Program-made: the position numbers and the translations under genes
Origin: Polynucleobacter hirudinilacicola
Lineage (GTDB): Bacteria > Pseudomonadota > Gammaproteobacteria > Burkholderiales > Burkholderiaceae
Assembly (NCBI RefSeq): GCF_002192535.1
Contig: NZ_NAIA01000003.1
Location: 465,954 to 529,953 of the forward strand
Reading direction: 5' to 3'
DNA: 64,000 nucleotides
The notes under the pieces: generated by a model
The model's input: only the letters and a program-made list of their open reading frames with translations
Told to the model about the DNA's origin: nothing
Database searches by the model: none
Shown: piece by piece, positions 9,808 through 18,820 of the stretch
Layout of the letters: each line of letters starts with the position of its first letter
Numbering within the stretch: the stretch's first letter is position 1

Positions 9808-11025
9808 ATGAACTTTCAAATGCAAAAGAATCGCCAACAAATCCTTGCTGGAGTCAAAGTTTTAGAGTTGGGTCAACTCATTGCCGGACCCTTTGCCTCA
9901 AAGACGCTTGCTGATTTTGGAGCTGAGGTCATCAAGGTCGAGTCACCGGGCGTTGGCGACCCTTTACGTAAGTGGCGCATGCTTCATGAGGGCACCTCAG
10001 TTTGGTGGCAGGCGCAATCCCGTAACAAACAATCTATCTGCTTGGATCTACGCGTTAAAGAAGGCCAGGCAATTGCCAGAAAGTTAGCACTTGAGGCAGA
10101 CATTGTGATTGAAAATTTTCGCCCAGGTACGCTAGAGAAGTGGGGCTTAGGCTGGGAAGAATTGCATCAAGTAAATCCAAAGTTAATTATGTTACGCATC
10201 TCTGGTTACGGTCAGGATGGCCCAAGACGTGATGAGCCAGGTTTTGCTGCAATTGGAGAGGCGATGGCTGGTTTGCGTTATATCACTGGCCACCCAAATG
10301 AGGTGCCGGTGAGAGCGGGCGTATCTCTTGGCGATACGATCGCGGGTTTACATGGCGCACTTGGAGTATTGCTGGCTTTATACGAGCGAGATGCTCGCAG
10401 TGGCCAAGGTCAAATGATTGATGTCGCTTTGTATGAAGCGGTATTTAATTTGACTGAGAGCCTACTGCCGGAGTATTCAGCTTTCGGTGCCATACGTCAG
10501 CCTGCAGGCGGCGCTTTGCCAGGCATCGCACCCTCTAATGCTTATCGATGCGCTGATGGGCAGTATGTATTAATCGCCGGCAATGGAGACTCGATATACA
10601 AGCGTTTGATGGCTTTAATTGGTAGATCAGATTTGGGCGAGGATCCTGCATTGGCCTTTAATGATGGCCGCGCCAAAAGAGTGGTTGAGATTGATGCAGC
10701 GATTAATGCCTGGACCCAAACCTTAACTCTTGATGAAGTGCTTAAAGGCCTGCTTGAAGCAGAAGTACCTTCAGGCAAGATTTATACCGCTAAAGATATC
10801 GCTGAAGACTCTCACTATCAAGCAAGGGGGGTGATTGAGACAGTTCGGGCTGCTGATGGCCTAGAAGTTCAGGTTCCCGGAATTATTCCGAAGCTTTCTC
10901 AAAATCCTGGACTCATTCGTTATCGCGCTCCTACATTAGGAGAGCATACTGATGAAGTGCTTAAATCTGCTGGCCTCACTGAAGAACAAATTACGACTCT
11001 GAAAAAATCTGGGGTTCTCGCTTAA
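9808..11025 (+). CDS. CaiB/BaiF family (class III) CoA-transferase
   Basis: GVKVLELGQLIAGPFASKTLADFGAEVIKVESPGVGDPLRKWR; family-typical. Confidence 0.94.
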   Translation: MNFQMQKNRQQILAGVKVLELGQLIAGPFASKTLADFGAEVIKVESPGVGDPLRKWRMLHEGTSVWWQAQSRNKQSICLDLRVKEGQAIARKLALEADIVIENFRPGTLEKWGLGWEELHQVNPKLIMLRISGYGQDGPRRDEPGFAAIGEAMAGLRYITGHPNEVPVRAGVSLGDTIAGLHGALGVLLALYERDARSGQGQMIDVALYEAVFNLTESLLPEYSAFGAIRQPAGGALPGIAPSNAYRCADGQYVLIAGNGDSIYKRLMALIGRSDLGEDPALAFNDGRAKRVVEIDAAINAWTQTLTLDEVLKGLLEAEVPSGKIYTAKDIAEDSHYQARGVIETVRAADGLEVQVPGIIPKLSQNPGLIRYRAPTLGEHTDEVLKSAGLTEEQITTLKKSGVLA

Positions 11026-11528
11026 TGGATCAAGCACTCCAGTATTTTTTCGGATGGTTTGGTTTGCCATCCGTTGGATTGCCTGCCGTATTCATCAGCG
11101 CCTTTGTTTCAGCAACATTACTTCCCGTAGGTTCCGAGCCAATTCTTTTTGGATACACCACTCTTAATCCAGACTTGTACTGGGTTGCAATCTTTGTTGC
11201 AACCATTGGTAATACCTTGGGTGGAATGTTTGATTGGTGGCTTGGATTGATTTCTCGAAATAGCTTTGAATCCCTAAAAGGCCCTACCCATAGCAAAATG
11301 CAATCTTGGCTTGAAGAGCGGGGTCCTAAGATGCTTTTGCTTTCTTGGCTGCCCGGTTTTGGAGACCCTCTTTGTATTGCGGCTGGTTGGCTCCGCTTGG
11401 CTTGGTTTCCGTGCTTGATCTACATGTTCATTGGAAAACTACTGCGCTACCTCACTATGACGTGGCTACTCACCTTAGTTCCGGATAGCTATTGGCACCA
11501 ATTGGGGCATTGGTTGCATCTGATCTAA
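11025..11528 (+). CDS. YqaA/DedA-like small membrane protein
   Basis: FISAFVSATLLPVGSEPILFGY, GNTLGGMFDWWLG, WLPGFGDPLCIAAGWLRL: YqaA-family pattern. Confidence 0.82.
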   Translation: MDQALQYFFGWFGLPSVGLPAVFISAFVSATLLPVGSEPILFGYTTLNPDLYWVAIFVATIGNTLGGMFDWWLGLISRNSFESLKGPTHSKMQSWLEERGPKMLLLSWLPGFGDPLCIAAGWLRLAWFPCLIYMFIGKLLRYLTMTWLLTLVPDSYWHQLGHWLHLI

Positions 11529-11581
11529 ATCTATTCGTTGTATTCTACGTTTTTATTATTTCAATCGTTGAGAATATTGAT

Positions 11582-12358
11582 ATGTCTTCTTTAAAAGGTA
11601 AAACAGCCCTGGTAACAGGATCTACTAGCGGTATTGGCTTAGGTATGGCAATTGCATTGGCTAAGCAGGGCGCCAACATCATGGTGAATGGTTTTGGTGA
11701 GAAAGATGAAGCGATCGCCAAAATCAAAGCCTGTGGTGTAGAGGTGGATTACCACGGTGCAGATATGAGCAAGCCAGCCGAGATCGCGGATCTGATCCAG
11801 CAAACTGAAAAACGTTTTGGTTCGTTAGATATCTTGATCAATAACGCTGGCATTCAATACACATCTAATATTGAAGAGTTTCCAACAGATAAGTGGGATG
11901 CCATTATTGCGATCAACCTGAGCTCTGCATTTCATACAACCCATCATGCATTACCTGGTATGAAAAAACGAAACTGGGGCCGCATTATTAATATTGCCTC
12001 TGTACATGGCTTGGTAGCTTCTACGCAAAAATCTGCTTATGTTGCAGCTAAGCATGGAATTATTGGTTTGACCAAAGTCACCGCTCTTGAGAATGCGCGA
12101 ACTGGCATTACCTGTAATGCAATTTGTCCAGGCTGGGTATTGACCCCCTTGGTTCAAAAGCAGGTAGATGCAAGAGCGGAGCGAGAAGGCATCTCCAACG
12201 ATGCAGCGAAGACTGCTTTAGTCTCTGAGAAGCAACCATCTGGAGAGTTTGTGACTCCAGAGCAATTGGCTGCTTTGGCAATATTCCTCTGCGGTTCAGA
12301 TGCATCTGAAGTGCGTGGGGTAGCTTGGAATATGGATGGTGGCTGGGCTGCGCAATAA
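11582..12358 (+). CDS. 3-hydroxybutyrate dehydrogenase-like SDR
   Basis: MSSLKGKTALVTGSTSGIGLGMA, NNAGIQYTSNIEEFP, YVAAKHGIIGLTK. Start moved to the ATG at 11582 from the track's 11492. Confidence 0.9.
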   Translation: MSSLKGKTALVTGSTSGIGLGMAIALAKQGANIMVNGFGEKDEAIAKIKACGVEVDYHGADMSKPAEIADLIQQTEKRFGSLDILINNAGIQYTSNIEEFPTDKWDAIIAINLSSAFHTTHHALPGMKKRNWGRIINIASVHGLVASTQKSAYVAAKHGIIGLTKVTALENARTGITCNAICPGWVLTPLVQKQVDARAEREGISNDAAKTALVSEKQPSGEFVTPEQLAALAIFLCGSDASEVRGVAWNMDGGWAAQ

Positions 12359-12382
12359 GCCTAGTAAGAAGCCTCACCTACG

Positions 12383-12417
12383 AATGCCAGCAGGTCATCT
12401 TGCTGGCATTTTGTTTT
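12383..12417 (+). terminator. Intrinsic terminator after the SDR gene
   Basis: AATGCCAGCA-N8-TGCTGGCATT perfect 10-bp stem followed by TTGTTTT. Confidence 0.8.
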
Positions 12418-12423
12418 GAAACT

Positions 12424-13368
12424 TCAGCTTTGGCAGGGCGCCTCATAAACGCGATCTACTTTACCTGCCATTAATAGTTGACTTGGTAATGTGCGGCCGA
12501 ACAATAATTGCAAATCTTTTGAACACGCTAACAATGTATCGATCTGCATATTGGTCTTAAAGCCCATGAGATCTAACATGTGCACCAACTCTTCAGTACA
12601 GATGTTGCCGGTGGCTCCTGGTGCGTAAGGGCAGCCTCCTAAGCCACCTAGTGAAGAGTCAAAGCGATCAATGCCGCTATTGACAGCAGCGAGAGCATTA
12701 GCGAGCCCCATCCCACGGGTATTATGGAAATGAAGTGTCCATTGCAGCTTTGGATATTTGATTTGTACTGCTTCACAAACGGCTTGTACCTGAGCAGGAT
12801 TGGCCATGCCTGTAGTGTCACAGACGGTAATGCCGCGTACACCAGCATCAGCAAAACGATCCACCCAGTGCATTAATTCTGATAAAGAAGTGATGCCTGC
12901 CATGGGGCAACCAAAACTAGTAGATAGAGAAATGTTTGCAGCAGTATTGTTCGCATGGGCTAAATCAATCACAGAAGCGAGCCCTTTGAACGAGTCTTCA
13001 CGACTCATTTTGAGGTTAGATTGGTTATGCGCTTCGCTAACTGACATGACTAAATTAAATTCATCTACGCCAACGCTCAATGCACGCTCGGCACCCTTGA
13101 GGTTCGGAATAAGAACGGTGTATTCAACACCGGGTACTCGATCAATGCCGCGCATGACTGCTTCAGCATCAGCAAGCATCGGAATGGCTCTAGGGCTAGT
13201 GAAGGAGGTCACTTCAATTTTGGCGTATCCAGCACGACTTAAGCGATTAATCAGGTCAATCTTTTCCTCGGTAGGGACAAACTGACTCTCCGCCTGAAAT
13301 CCATCCCGAGTGACTACCTCTTGAATGTAGATTCGTTTTGGGTTTTGGGAGGATAGGGCGCTAGTCAT
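12424..13368 (-). CDS. Hydroxymethylglutaryl-CoA lyase-like (HMGL family)
   Basis: EVVTRDGFQ, EVTSFTSPRAIPMLADA, GITVCDTTGMANP, LHFHNTRGMGLANALAA, GGLGGCPYAPGATGN. Confidence 0.9.
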   Translation of the reverse strand: MTSALSSQNPKRIYIQEVVTRDGFQAESQFVPTEEKIDLINRLSRAGYAKIEVTSFTSPRAIPMLADAEAVMRGIDRVPGVEYTVLIPNLKGAERALSVGVDEFNLVMSVSEAHNQSNLKMSREDSFKGLASVIDLAHANNTAANISLSTSFGCPMAGITSLSELMHWVDRFADAGVRGITVCDTTGMANPAQVQAVCEAVQIKYPKLQWTLHFHNTRGMGLANALAAVNSGIDRFDSSLGGLGGCPYAPGATGNICTEELVHMLDLMGFKTNMQIDTLLACSKDLQLLFGRTLPSQLLMAGKVDRVYEAPCQS

Positions 13369-13522
13369 ATTGAAGTACAGATTTGATGCCCAAACTGGGC
13401 TGAGCCTCTATTTTAAGTATGATTTCTGAAAATTTGCCTGGCCAAACAAAAAAGTCAGAATAGTCTATAGTTACCCCAAAATACCGCATTTTTATTGGTT
13501 AATTTAATTAGAAGGAACGCAA

Positions 13523-14101
13523 ATGGAACACACCCTACCGCAGTTGCCGTACGCTCTTGATGCTTTGGCACCCTATATTTCTAAGGAAACCCTGGAGTAT
13601 CACTATGGGAAGCATCATCAGACCTATGTAACTAATTTAAATAATTTGATTAAGGGGACTGAGTTTGAAGCTGCAACCCTTGAGGAAATTGTAAAGAAAT
13701 CAGCGGGTGGCGTATTTAATAATGCCGCTCAAGTTTGGAATCATACGTTTTACTGGATGGGTATGAAGCCAAATGGAGGGGGTGCGCCTTCTGGCGCATT
13801 GGCCGACGCAATCAATGCTAAGTGGGGCTCATTCGATAAATTTAAGGAAGAGTTTACAAAGTGCGCCGTTGGTACCTTTGGGTCTGGTTGGGCTTGGCTA
13901 GTTAAGAAGTCAGACGGAAGTCTCGATCTTGTTTCAACAAGCAACGCTGCTACACCTTTAACAACCGATTCAAAGCCTTTATTGACTTGTGATGTCTGGG
14001 AGCATGCTTACTACATCGATACCCGCAATGCTCGTCCAAAATATTTGGAAAACTTTTGGAACTTGGTTAACTGGGATTTTGCTAGCAAAAATTTTGCTTA
14101 A
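13523..14101 (+). CDS. sodB: Fe/Mn superoxide dismutase (SodB-like)
   Basis: [58 protein letters not shown]. Confidence 0.96.
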   Translation: MEHTLPQLPYALDALAPYISKETLEYHYGKHHQTYVTNLNNLIKGTEFEAATLEEIVKKSAGGVFNNAAQVWNHTFYWMGMKPNGGGAPSGALADAINAKWGSFDKFKEEFTKCAVGTFGSGWAWLVKKSDGSLDLVSTSNAATPLTTDSKPLLTCDVWEHAYYIDTRNARPKYLENFWNLVNWDFASKNFA

Positions 14102-14127
14102 TTCATGAGATCTATAGAGAAAATCAT

Positions 14128-14721
14128 ATGACTTCAATCTTGACCTCTTTGGGACGTACTGTTTTAGCTGGTTTCGTACTTCTCATTCTCATCGTCCTTG
14201 CTTTGGGCGGCAACTTTAGCTCTGCCGAATTACCATTCATCTTCCGTTGGTTGCATGTGATGTTTGGTGTGATGTGGATTGGATTGCTCTGGTACTTTAA
14301 CTTTGTGCAAATTCCTTCAATGCCCAAAATTCCTGACGAGCAAAAGCCAGCAATTGGTAAAGTTATTGCTCCAACTGCATTGTTTTGGTTCCGTTGGGCG
14401 GCGCTCCTTACTGTGCTCACTGGTTTAATCGTGGCAATCGTCAATGGCTATGCACATCAAGCCTTCACATTGCAAGCTCCATTCCGCGCAATTGGTTTGG
14501 GCATGTGGATCGCTTTAGTGATGGCATTCAATGTTTGGTTCATCATTTGGCCAAATCAGAAACGCGCCCTTGGAATCGTTGCTGTTGAACCAGATGTGAA
14601 GGCAAAATCTGCTCGTGTTGCAATGCTGACTTCCCGTTTGAATACAGTACTCTCAGTACCAATGTTGTTCTTGATGGTTGCTCAGTCACACAACACAACT
14701 TGGTTTGTGATCGTTTCTTAA
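14128..14721 (+). CDS. Membrane protein resembling the N-terminal urate hydroxylase PuuD domain / CopD-like
   Basis: RWLHVMFGVMWIGLLWYFNFVQIPSMP and four hydrophobic segments, typical of PuuD membrane domains. Confidence 0.7.
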   Translation: MTSILTSLGRTVLAGFVLLILIVLALGGNFSSAELPFIFRWLHVMFGVMWIGLLWYFNFVQIPSMPKIPDEQKPAIGKVIAPTALFWFRWAALLTVLTGLIVAIVNGYAHQAFTLQAPFRAIGLGMWIALVMAFNVWFIIWPNQKRALGIVAVEPDVKAKSARVAMLTSRLNTVLSVPMLFLMVAQSHNTTWFVIVS

Positions 14722-14740
14722 TCACCTCGTTGTGATAAAT

Positions 14741-14770
14741 AAAAAGGCCCGCATTGCGGGCCTTTTTATT
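14741..14770 (+). terminator. Intrinsic (bidirectional) terminator
   Basis: AAAAAGGCCCGCATTGCGGGCCTTTTTATT, perfect inverted repeat with A and T tracts. Confidence 0.9.
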
Positions 14771-14799
14771 TCATCAGCTTCAAAAGTAAGTTCATCAAA

Positions 14800-15966
14800 C
14801 TACTGGAGTATTGGCGGTAACTCTTTTGTTAGGCTTGCTCGTTGCGAGGTGGCCGTACCCATTAAGGCAAAGCCTAGTAGCTTGCCGTCAGCAGCTTCAA
14901 AGCGGGCTTCGATACCACCTTCTATTGCGGTAGTCTTCCACTGACCCTGGGCGCCTTTAGCCGGTGGTGAAACTATAGTTGGTAGGGCGGGGGTTTTTAC
15001 CATGACGGGCATTGCTGGGTAGCTAAGCGCCGTCACTTGTCCAAGTAGTGTTGGCGCCAGCGCTCTTGCAGATTGCATGATGGGCATGACATATGGGAGC
15101 ACTAAACCTTCAACCTCTGCGCAATCACCAAGTGAGTAAATATTTTTGTGGCTAGTTTCTAGCTCACGATTCACTTGAATACCTAGGCCTGTCTTAATGC
15201 CGGCTGCTTTGGCTAAGTCAATCCGTGGTTTTAGGCCAACCGCAGACAGTACAACATCACATGAGATAGAGTTGCCATTAGCAAGACTAATTTCAATAAC
15301 ATTTCCATTGCGATTGATGGCTTGAGCAGTGGTGGAGAAGTGCCAGCGTACTCCCGCAGTACTGAGTTTATTTTGTAATTCTTTTGCTGCGGCTTCAGGC
15401 AATAAGCGGCCTAGTACTTGGGATGCCAAATCAATTACATCAACCTCATAGCCGCCCAATACCAAGTCATTGGCAAACTCGCAGCCGATTAAGCCAGCCC
15501 CAAGAATTGCTACCTTCTTTTTATTTGCAATGGCGCCTCTGAATTTAGCGTAATCCTCTAAGTCATTCACAGTGAGAACTTCATTGGCAGCGCTACCTTC
15601 CAACGGCAGCTGAATTTGATCAGCACCTAAGGCCAACACTAGCTTGTCATAAGAGAGGACGCCTTTGCTTGTTTGCAATGTTTGAGTTGCGACATCAATT
15701 GCGGTGACATCAGTCTCAGCAAGAATATTAACTTCTAATTGCGTTGCCATGCCTTCGGACGGCGTAGAGATGAGTTGAGCAGCTTCTTTATTGCTTGCAA
15801 GAGCAGTGGAGAGCATTGGTTTGGAGTAAAAATAACCAGGCTCTCGGGTAATTAAGGTGATGGGTGCTGTTTTGTCTAGTTTGCGAATTTCACGAATCAG
15901 GGTGTATCCAGCCAAGCCACTGCCAATAATGACAATGCTGGAAGATTGAGATGTATTTTGGGTCAA
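14800..15966 (-). CDS. FAD-dependent oxidoreductase, rubredoxin reductase-like
   Basis: IVIIGSGLAGYTLIREIRKLD, VAILGAGLIGCEFANDL, NIYSLGDCAEV; immediately downstream of rubredoxin. Confidence 0.9.
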   Translation of the reverse strand: MTQNTSQSSSIVIIGSGLAGYTLIREIRKLDKTAPITLITREPGYFYSKPMLSTALASNKEAAQLISTPSEGMATQLEVNILAETDVTAIDVATQTLQTSKGVLSYDKLVLALGADQIQLPLEGSAANEVLTVNDLEDYAKFRGAIANKKKVAILGAGLIGCEFANDLVLGGYEVDVIDLASQVLGRLLPEAAAKELQNKLSTAGVRWHFSTTAQAINRNGNVIEISLANGNSISCDVVLSAVGLKPRIDLAKAAGIKTGLGIQVNRELETSHKNIYSLGDCAEVEGLVLPYVMPIMQSARALAPTLLGQVTALSYPAMPVMVKTPALPTIVSPPAKGAQGQWKTTAIEGGIEARFEAADGKLLGFALMGTATSQRASLTKELPPILQ

Positions 15967-16019
15967 AGCTAAGCTCCAGGCGGATAAAGGATGAGTCAGA
16001 AGTGCAGTATCAACTGATC

Positions 16020-16187
16020 TTAGCCTACTTGAACCATCTCAAAGTCAGACTTTGATACGCCGCAATCTGGACACTCCCAGCTATCAGGGACGTCAGCCCA
16101 AGCGGTGCCGGGCGCAATACCCTCGCTTGGTAAGCCTTGAGCCTCATCATAAATAAAGCCACACACGATACATTGCCAAGTTTTCAT
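16020..16187 (-). CDS. Rubredoxin
   Basis: [55 protein letters not shown] with two CxxC motifs. Start corrected from 16271. Confidence 0.95.
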   Translation of the reverse strand: MKTWQCIVCGFIYDEAQGLPSEGIAPGTAWADVPDSWECPDCGVSKSDFEMVQVG

Positions 16188-16328
16188 ATTGATTTCCTTA
16201 ATATCAGGCCTCAATTTTAAATTTAATCTGAATTTTTTTCTTGAGATGGTTGATTTAGCCAAATTCAGCAAAAATCATCAATTCTTGTTAGAGTGACCGA
16301 TCTCATACTTATTCGCAAAAGGATTCAG

Positions 16329-17429
16329 ATGTCAGGTAAAGAAATCATGTTCACCCCGATTGCTCTTGGTGCAATTCAGTTAAAAAATCGTCTCGTAATG
16401 GCACCATTAACGCGGATGCGCGCAGTCGCTGGCGATGTTCCAAATCCTTTGGCAAAGACCTATTACGCCCAACGTGCGAGTGCTGGCTTAATTATTACCG
16501 AGGCAACGCAAATTTCTCAGCTAGGCATGGGATATCCAGCAACACCGGGTATTTATTCTCCAGCGCAAACTGCTGCCTGGAAAGAGATCGTTGAAGCGGT
16601 TCATGCTAAGGGTGGGGTGATTGTTGCGCAACTATGGCATGTGGGTCGTATTTCTCATTCTTCATTACACCCAGAGCAAGGTGTTCCGGAAGCACCTTCT
16701 GCGATTGCTGCTGCAGGACAAACTTATGGCGCTGATTGGAAGCTACATGACTATGAGACTCCCAAGGCAATGAGTCATGAGGATATTGCTCGCTTGCTCA
16801 AAGAGTTTGAGGCTGCTGCACAAAATGCTAAAGCAGCCGGTTTTGATGGTATTGAAATCCACTCTGCTAACGGTTATTTATTAGATCAATTCTTGCAAGA
16901 CAAGACTAACCAACGTACTGATCAATATGGCGGCTCCGTAGAAAATCGCCTGCGCCTTTTGGGCGAGGTGATAGAGACTGTCAGCAAGGTATTCTCGAGC
17001 GATCGCGTAGGTGTTCGTCTCTCCCCTTACGGCAGCTTTAATGATATTGCTGATAGTGATCCGATTGCCCTGTTTACTGCGGCAATCAAAAAATTAAATA
17101 GCTACAACTTGGCTTATGTACATATGATCGAGCCAAGAGCAACTGGAGCTGGCGGTGGAGATAAGATGAATGATGAGGCACCAGTCACATCAGAGCTCTT
17201 CCGCGCAATTTATGAAGGTAAATTTATTACTGCGGGCGGTTACGATCAGGCTCTTGGTGAAAAAGTGCTTGAGGAGGGCTTGGCTGATGCGGTTGCCTAT
17301 GGCCGGATTTATATCGCTAATCCTGATTTAGTAGAGCGCTTCAAATTGAATGCTCCCCTGAATCCATATAACCGCGCAACTTTCTATGGCGGTCAAGAAG
17401 CTGGGTATACCGATTACCCAGCGCTTTAA
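16329..17429 (+). CDS. Alkene reductase / NADH:flavin oxidoreductase (old yellow enzyme family)
   Basis: FTPIALGAIQLKNRLVMAPLTRMRA, AQLWHVGRISH, GFDGIEIHSANGYLLDQFLQDKTNQRTDQYGGSVENR. Start could also be 16347. Confidence 0.94.
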   Translation: MSGKEIMFTPIALGAIQLKNRLVMAPLTRMRAVAGDVPNPLAKTYYAQRASAGLIITEATQISQLGMGYPATPGIYSPAQTAAWKEIVEAVHAKGGVIVAQLWHVGRISHSSLHPEQGVPEAPSAIAAAGQTYGADWKLHDYETPKAMSHEDIARLLKEFEAAAQNAKAAGFDGIEIHSANGYLLDQFLQDKTNQRTDQYGGSVENRLRLLGEVIETVSKVFSSDRVGVRLSPYGSFNDIADSDPIALFTAAIKKLNSYNLAYVHMIEPRATGAGGGDKMNDEAPVTSELFRAIYEGKFITAGGYDQALGEKVLEEGLADAVAYGRIYIANPDLVERFKLNAPLNPYNRATFYGGQEAGYTDYPAL

Positions 17430-17450
17430 GTCAATTCGATTTGACGCAAT

Positions 17451-17476
17451 AAACCCTGCTTTTAGTAGCGGGGTTT
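17451..17476 (+). terminator. Intrinsic terminator after the OYE gene
   Basis: AAACCCTGCT-TTTAGT-AGCGGGGTTT then T-rich; overlaps the 3' end of the small minus-strand gene. Confidence 0.7.
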
Positions 17477-17651
17477 ATTTTTTGTCTTCAGGATCTTTTA
17501 GCAGATCATAGTGATTGGCAACTAGCAATAAAGCAATGGATGCGCAGCCCATGGCAAAGAACTGCCATTGATGCAGCATTGCTGTGCCTATAACAGTCAT
17601 TAAAATTGTCCAGCCGACGGCCATCTTCGCTTTTTTTGAGAGCGGCTTCAT
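17475..17651 (-). CDS. Hypothetical 58-aa two-TM membrane protein (absent from ORF track)
   Basis: Hand translation: MKPLSKKAKMAVGWTILMTVIGTAMLHQWQFFAMGCASIALLLVANHYDLLKDPEDKK*. Stop TAA at 17475-17477. Confidence 0.65.
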   Translation of the reverse strand: MKPLSKKAKMAVGWTILMTVIGTAMLHQWQFFAMGCASIALLLVANHYDLLKDPEDKK

Positions 17652-17807
17652 ATTCTATTAACCCTTAAGTATTCGCTTTAACTTTCTTTAACATACAAGG
17701 AAGTGAATCGTTCTTGAAGATGTAATGTTGCCATAAAGTCGTCAAGCTATTTATGGCAGCTAAAAAGTCTGTGGTTTTAAGTAGGTTTAATGTGGAGCAG
17801 CTCGCCA

Positions 17808-17996
17808 CTAATTTAGCCTAACTTTAGCGCTGAGTTCGTTGGCAGCACCTCTTTTATCGACCTGAGATAGTCTGAGAGCTTCAGTTTCAAAGTCGAGCTG
17901 GCCGGGATGAAATTGATCATCGTTTTGTAAGTCGATCACATAGGTCCAGACAAGCTCACGACCACGGTTCTTAAAGACATCAACTACACGTTTCAT
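17808..17996 (-). CDS. Small hypothetical protein (62 aa)
   Basis: MKRVVDVFKNRGRELVWTYVIDLQNDDQFHPGQLDFETEALRLSQVDKRG...; coding-like composition and fits the intergenic space. Confidence 0.55.
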   Translation of the reverse strand: MKRVVDVFKNRGRELVWTYVIDLQNDDQFHPGQLDFETEALRLSQVDKRGAANELSAKVRLN

Positions 17997-18019
17997 ATGT
18001 ACCGCCTTTGTGGTGATGC

Positions 18020-18820
18020 TTAATTGCTGGCTGGGGAGGGGGTTTCAGTCTTAGTCTGCATGCTTAATGCCTTCTTCAGTGTAATCAAGTTTCGTGGCTC
18101 AATCCGAATAACGCCACCTCGAGGACTATCAATGTCTGCAATCAAGAAAAACGAGACAGCAACAACAAAAGGGAAAATCATAAAGAGGGCAATATTCTTC
18201 TGAAAGTTACGCGCTCCAAATCCAACCAATAAGTTGGCACAGACGGCGATGGCCGCCATGAGTATCCAGGCGGTACTAGGAATGCGATTCCACCACGCAG
18301 CTTGCACATATCCTTGTGAATTGAGAACATCATTCATGCCCGAGACCACCAGTGCAATCGTTGCAGTTTGGTTGCTGCGAGCAGTCGGTAAAATCTCATT
18401 CCATAGATCATTCTGTAGTTGATCCGTCTTTAGACGGATGACCTTGATTTTTTCGCGCTCTTGTTTTGAATAGAACAGAATACGTTGATCTAAGTATTGC
18501 ATGAGTAAATCTTTAGTAACCTGGCTTGCTTTAGGGGGAAGTAGGTCTGCCCGCAAATATTCTGTGCCAATCGCATTTGCTTCACCTTCCTCCAGAGTCT
18601 CCCGTAGGTCATGACGATCAATTGCCATGGAAAAGGTAAAGCCAATCAAAAGTGCCAACAAAGTTAATGTGGCTGTTTGGATGATGCCCAGATCTTCAGA
18701 GGTTTCAGTATCTTTGGTCCGATAGCGACTGAGGACTACGTTGCCAAACCAAACGCAAAATGCAAATACTAGGAATGCAATTCCGAAAACAAGTAGAGGG
18801 TTATTGAGTATGGAGCTAAT
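18020..18820 (-). CDS. DUF4239-like membrane protein; reading frame extends to an apparent ATT start at 18820
   Basis: Track gives 18020..18661 from a TTG. The frame is open for 53 more codons encoding an N-terminal hydrophobic helix (ISSILNNPLLVFGIAFLVFAFCVWFGNVVLSRYRTKDTETSEDLGIIQTATLT). The preceding in-frame codon is the lldD stop TAA, with AGGA about 9 nt upstream. Confidence 0.7.
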   Translation of the reverse strand: MSSILNNPLLVFGIAFLVFAFCVWFGNVVLSRYRTKDTETSEDLGIIQTATLTLLALLIGFTFSMAIDRHDLRETLEEGEANAIGTEYLRADLLPPKASQVTKDLLMQYLDQRILFYSKQEREKIKVIRLKTDQLQNDLWNEILPTARSNQTATIALVVSGMNDVLNSQGYVQAAWWNRIPSTAWILMAAIAVCANLLVGFGARNFQKNIALFMIFPFVVAVSFFLIADIDSPRGGVIRIEPRNLITLKKALSMQTKTETPSPASN

